DNA of 8,354 nt from Bacillota bacterium (GTDB lineage: Bacteria > Bacillota > Clostridia > Christensenellales > SZUA-584), in contig JAEZNC010000266.1 of the NCBI GenBank assembly GCA_023441905.1, positions 1 to 8,354 on the forward strand. The letters are read 5' to 3'. The notes under the pieces are model-generated. The model was not told the DNA's origin and searched no databases. It was given only the letters and a program-made list of their open reading frames with translations. The position numbers and the translations under genes are program-made. Positions 6,216-8,354 of this stretch are shown piece by piece; the stretch's first letter is position 1; the number at the start of each line of letters is the position of its first letter.

Positions 6216-7232
6216 ATGCAGAGAGAAATCACATCCGTACAGACGCTGCTCGATGACAAGGGCACATTGATTCAGCCGGGTTATGCCAAGAGGATGATGT
6301 TTGATTATAACCGCGAGCAGATCAGCGCAGGCCCGTTTTCGCTCAAGGAGTGGGATTTTTATCAGATAGTCTCGGGCAACTATGTGCTTCAGCTGACCAT
6401 CGGCCATGTGTCGTATGTGGCCAGCTTTTCCGTGATGCTGTTCAATGTGCAGACGGGAGAAAAGCGAAGCTTTACACGCATGAAGTCGCTGCCGCTGCGC
6501 ACCATCGGCATGCCGCGCAATCCCGAGCAGCCCAATGTGCTTGAGGTAAAAGGGAAGGATTATCACATGCGCTTTGACACGAGGGTCAACGAGCGCCGTC
6601 TCGTCGTTCAGGCGCAGGATAAAAAGCTCGGCGATATCGATATCGACCTTGTTTTAAATATTGATCCGGAAAACGAAAAGCTCGTGATCGCCACGCCATT
6701 CTTTAAGCGAAATCAATTCTACCTGAACTATAAAGAGAGCTACTATGGCGTGAGCGGCCGTGTGACATTTGGCGACATGCGCATGACGCCGGGCTCTGAT
6801 GCCACTGCGCTGCTGGATTGGGGGCGCGGCGTGTGGCCGTTTGCGCACGAATGGTTCTGGGGGAACGGTGCCGGCTGCGTGAATGGCGGGCACTTTGGCT
6901 TTAATATCGGCTGGGGCTTTGGCGATCTTCAATATGCGACAGAAAACATGTTTTTCTGGAACGGCAAAGCTTACAAGCTTGATCGGCTGGACGCCACGCG
7001 CGATGCGCATGACTATATGAAACCGTGGCATTTTAAAGACAGTGACGGCCTGTTTGATTTCACCATGACGCCGATTTTTGACCGCTACACGCAAAACAAT
7101 ATGCTTGTGATCAACACGCACTGCCACCAGATATTTGGCCGCTACAACGGGACGGCTGTGCTGCCGGACGGAAAAGTGATAGAGGTGAAAGATTTGATGG
7201 CGTTTTGTGAACACGCCGAGAACAGATGGTAA
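6216..7232 (+). CDS. DUF2804 domain-containing protein
   Basis: A 338-residue protein matching the DUF2804 family over nearly its whole length. No biochemical function is established for the family that I know of; its beta-rich build recalls lipocalin/CrtC-like folds. Landmarks are an aromatic-rich core with DWGRGVWP (201-208), HEWFWGNG (211-218) and a C-terminal HCHQIFGRYNG (302-312), which are good candidates for a binding or active site. There is no signal peptide or membrane helix, so it is probably cytosolic. GGAGG (6201-6205), inside the end of the transporter gene, is 10 nt ahead of the ATG. Tight packing between the MFS carrier and the GH2 hydrolase implies a shared substrate, perhaps binding, isomerising or modifying the imported glycoside; this is inference only. 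Confidence 0.88.
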   Translation: MQREITSVQTLLDDKGTLIQPGYAKRMMFDYNREQISAGPFSLKEWDFYQIVSGNYVLQLTIGHVSYVASFSVMLFNVQTGEKRSFTRMKSLPLRTIGMPRNPEQPNVLEVKGKDYHMRFDTRVNERRLVVQAQDKKLGDIDIDLVLNIDPENEKLVIATPFFKRNQFYLNYKESYYGVSGRVTFGDMRMTPGSDATALLDWGRGVWPFAHEWFWGNGAGCVNGGHFGFNIGWGFGDLQYATENMFFWNGKAYKLDRLDATRDAHDYMKPWHFKDSDGLFDFTMTPIFDRYTQNNMLVINTHCHQIFGRYNGTAVLPDGKVIEVKDLMAFCEHAENRW

Positions 7233-7236
7233 GCCG

Positions 7237-8354
7237 ATGAAAAAGAAAAATGCCCTGCCGCATGATTTGTACACACGCTGGGGAACCGCCGTCGACAAAA
7301 ACTGCCCGCTCTGCGATTATCCAAGGCCGCAGATGAGGCGAGACAACTGGCTTTGCCTGAACGGCATTTGGCAATACGCCATATGCGATGCGGGCCAGAG
7401 CGAACCGGAACGCTTCGACGGGGATATTGTGGTGCCTTTTTCTCCCGAAAGCCTGCTTTCGGGCGTGAAACGGCAGTTGCTGCCCGGGCAGACGCTTTGG
7501 TATAAACGCCGTGTGCAGCTGAAAAAAACGCAGGAGCATAGGCTGCTGCTGCATTTCGGTGCGGTGGATCAGCACTGCACCGTATATTGCAACGGATTAC
7601 TGGTTGGCTCGCATGACGGCGGATATTGGCCGTTCAGCTTCGACATCACGGATCTCGTTAAGGACGGAGAAAACATCATCACGGCAGCGGTGCGGGACGA
7701 TTCGGATACCGGCGATGAAGCCTACGGAAAGCAGAAGCTGAACCGCGGCGGCATCTGGTATACGGCACAAAGCGGCATATGGCAAACGGTTTGGATGGAA
7801 CGGGTGCCATGGCAATACATTGAGAATATACGCATCACGCCCGATTGCCCTGAGGCGAAGGTTCATCTCCATATTGATTTTGCTGACGATACACAAATCC
7901 CTCCGTACCGCATTGAGATTTTTGGTGACGGCAAGCTTATTTCAGAGGGGAGCTTTCAGGATGCCGCTGCCAACGTGCCTATGAAGGATTTTCGGTACTG
8001 GTCCCCGGACGACCCGTATCTTTACACAGTCAGGATCACAGCCGGGCAGGACGCCGTGGAGAGCTATTTTGGCATGCGTGAGTTTACAGTCCAGCGCGGC
8101 GATGGCGGACAAACCCGCTTTGCGCTGAACGGCAAACCGATTTTTCAGTCCGGTCTGCTCGATCAGGGGTACTGGAGCGACGGATTGTACACGCCTCCCA
8201 GCGACGAGGCGATGATATGGGAAATCAGTCAGCTGAAAAAGCTTGGGTTTAACATGCTGCGCAAGCATATCAAAATTGAGCCGCTGCGCTGGTATTACCA
8301 TTGTGACAGGCTGGGAATGCTGATCTGGCAGGATTTCGTGAGCGGCGGCGGGCC
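7237..8354 (+). CDS. Glycoside hydrolase family 2 protein (partial, cut at window end)
   Basis: Starts at ATG 7237, 4 nt after the DUF2804 stop, and stays open to the window edge (372 complete codons). The start has no strong ribosome site, so translation is probably coupled to the gene before. Residues ~34-190 form the GH2 sugar-binding jelly-roll (WLCLNGIWQYA, NRGGIWYTAQSGIWQTVWME at 169-188). Residues ~190-297 are the Ig-like domain, with GMREF at 279-283. The TIM barrel begins near 300, with LGFNMLRKHIKIEP (336-349) and LGMLIWQDF (359-367). The catalytic acid/base and nucleophile glutamates lie beyond the window. The NMLRKHIK.EP...YYHCD pattern is found in the broad GH2 group annotated as beta-galactosidase, beta-glucuronidase or beta-mannosidase-like, so the exact sugar is unknown. 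No signal peptide is seen, so it is expected to act in the cytosol. Confidence 0.93.
   Translation, partial: MKKKNALPHDLYTRWGTAVDKNCPLCDYPRPQMRRDNWLCLNGIWQYAICDAGQSEPERFDGDIVVPFSPESLLSGVKRQLLPGQTLWYKRRVQLKKTQEHRLLLHFGAVDQHCTVYCNGLLVGSHDGGYWPFSFDITDLVKDGENIITAAVRDDSDTGDEAYGKQKLNRGGIWYTAQSGIWQTVWMERVPWQYIENIRITPDCPEAKVHLHIDFADDTQIPPYRIEIFGDGKLISEGSFQDAAANVPMKDFRYWSPDDPYLYTVRITAGQDAVESYFGMREFTVQRGDGGQTRFALNGKPIFQSGLLDQGYWSDGLYTPPSDEAMIWEISQLKKLGFNMLRKHIKIEPLRWYYHCDRLGMLIWQDFVSGGG

Overview
The window looks like a piece of a chromosome from an anaerobic Bacillota (Clostridia-type) bacterium. The clues are strong GGAGG ribosome binding sites, a cytosolic LacI-type sensor fused to GGDEF with the Cys-Gly-Cys signature common in clostridial proteins of this build, a clostridial-type RF3, and a DUF2804 / GH2 / MFS sugar cluster. 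This placement is inference from protein style; no rRNA or tRNA marker is present. Coding regions are of moderate GC, and the long intergenic stretch near 4.1-4.5 kb is clearly AT-richer.

Layout. (1) 144-2042, + strand: a one-protein signalling switch with a periplasmic-binding-protein-like (LacI-type) sensor lacking a DNA-binding head, a middle GAF-like region and an apparently intact diguanylate cyclase. (2) 2267-3847, - strand: prfC (peptide chain release factor 3), convergent with gene 1 and closed by a strong intrinsic terminator. (3) 3848-4827: about 980 bp without a recognised protein gene but full of signals. On the - strand these are a terminator, then a near-consensus promoter (TTGACG-17-TATAAT), then a ~100-nt leader or small RNA ending in a second terminator, then a short chain of mini-ORFs running into a GTG start for prfC. 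On the + strand there are AT-rich palindromes, followed by a hairpin-dense block (about 4474-4736) in which one hairpin covers a perfect ribosome binding site for a 50-codon ORF. (4) 4828-8354, + strand: a tight three-gene operon of MFS transporter, DUF2804 protein and GH2 glycoside hydrolase. The last gene is cut by the window end, and the gaps between genes are 5 and 4 nt.

How the genes may work together. The operon reads as import of a glycoside or oligosaccharide by the MFS carrier and cytosolic hydrolysis by the GH2 enzyme. The DUF2804 protein, whose function is not established, presumably acts on the same compound. None of the three shows a recognisable cleavable signal peptide, which fits intracellular breakdown. 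The LacI-sensor/GGDEF protein could link a small-molecule (probably sugar) signal to cyclic di-GMP, but prfC lies between it and the operon, so a functional link is only a guess.

The parts most worth a second look are the prfC leader (attenuator plus overlapping mini-ORFs, or alternatively a one-base deletion at the true start) and the unassigned structured block just ahead of the sugar operon.
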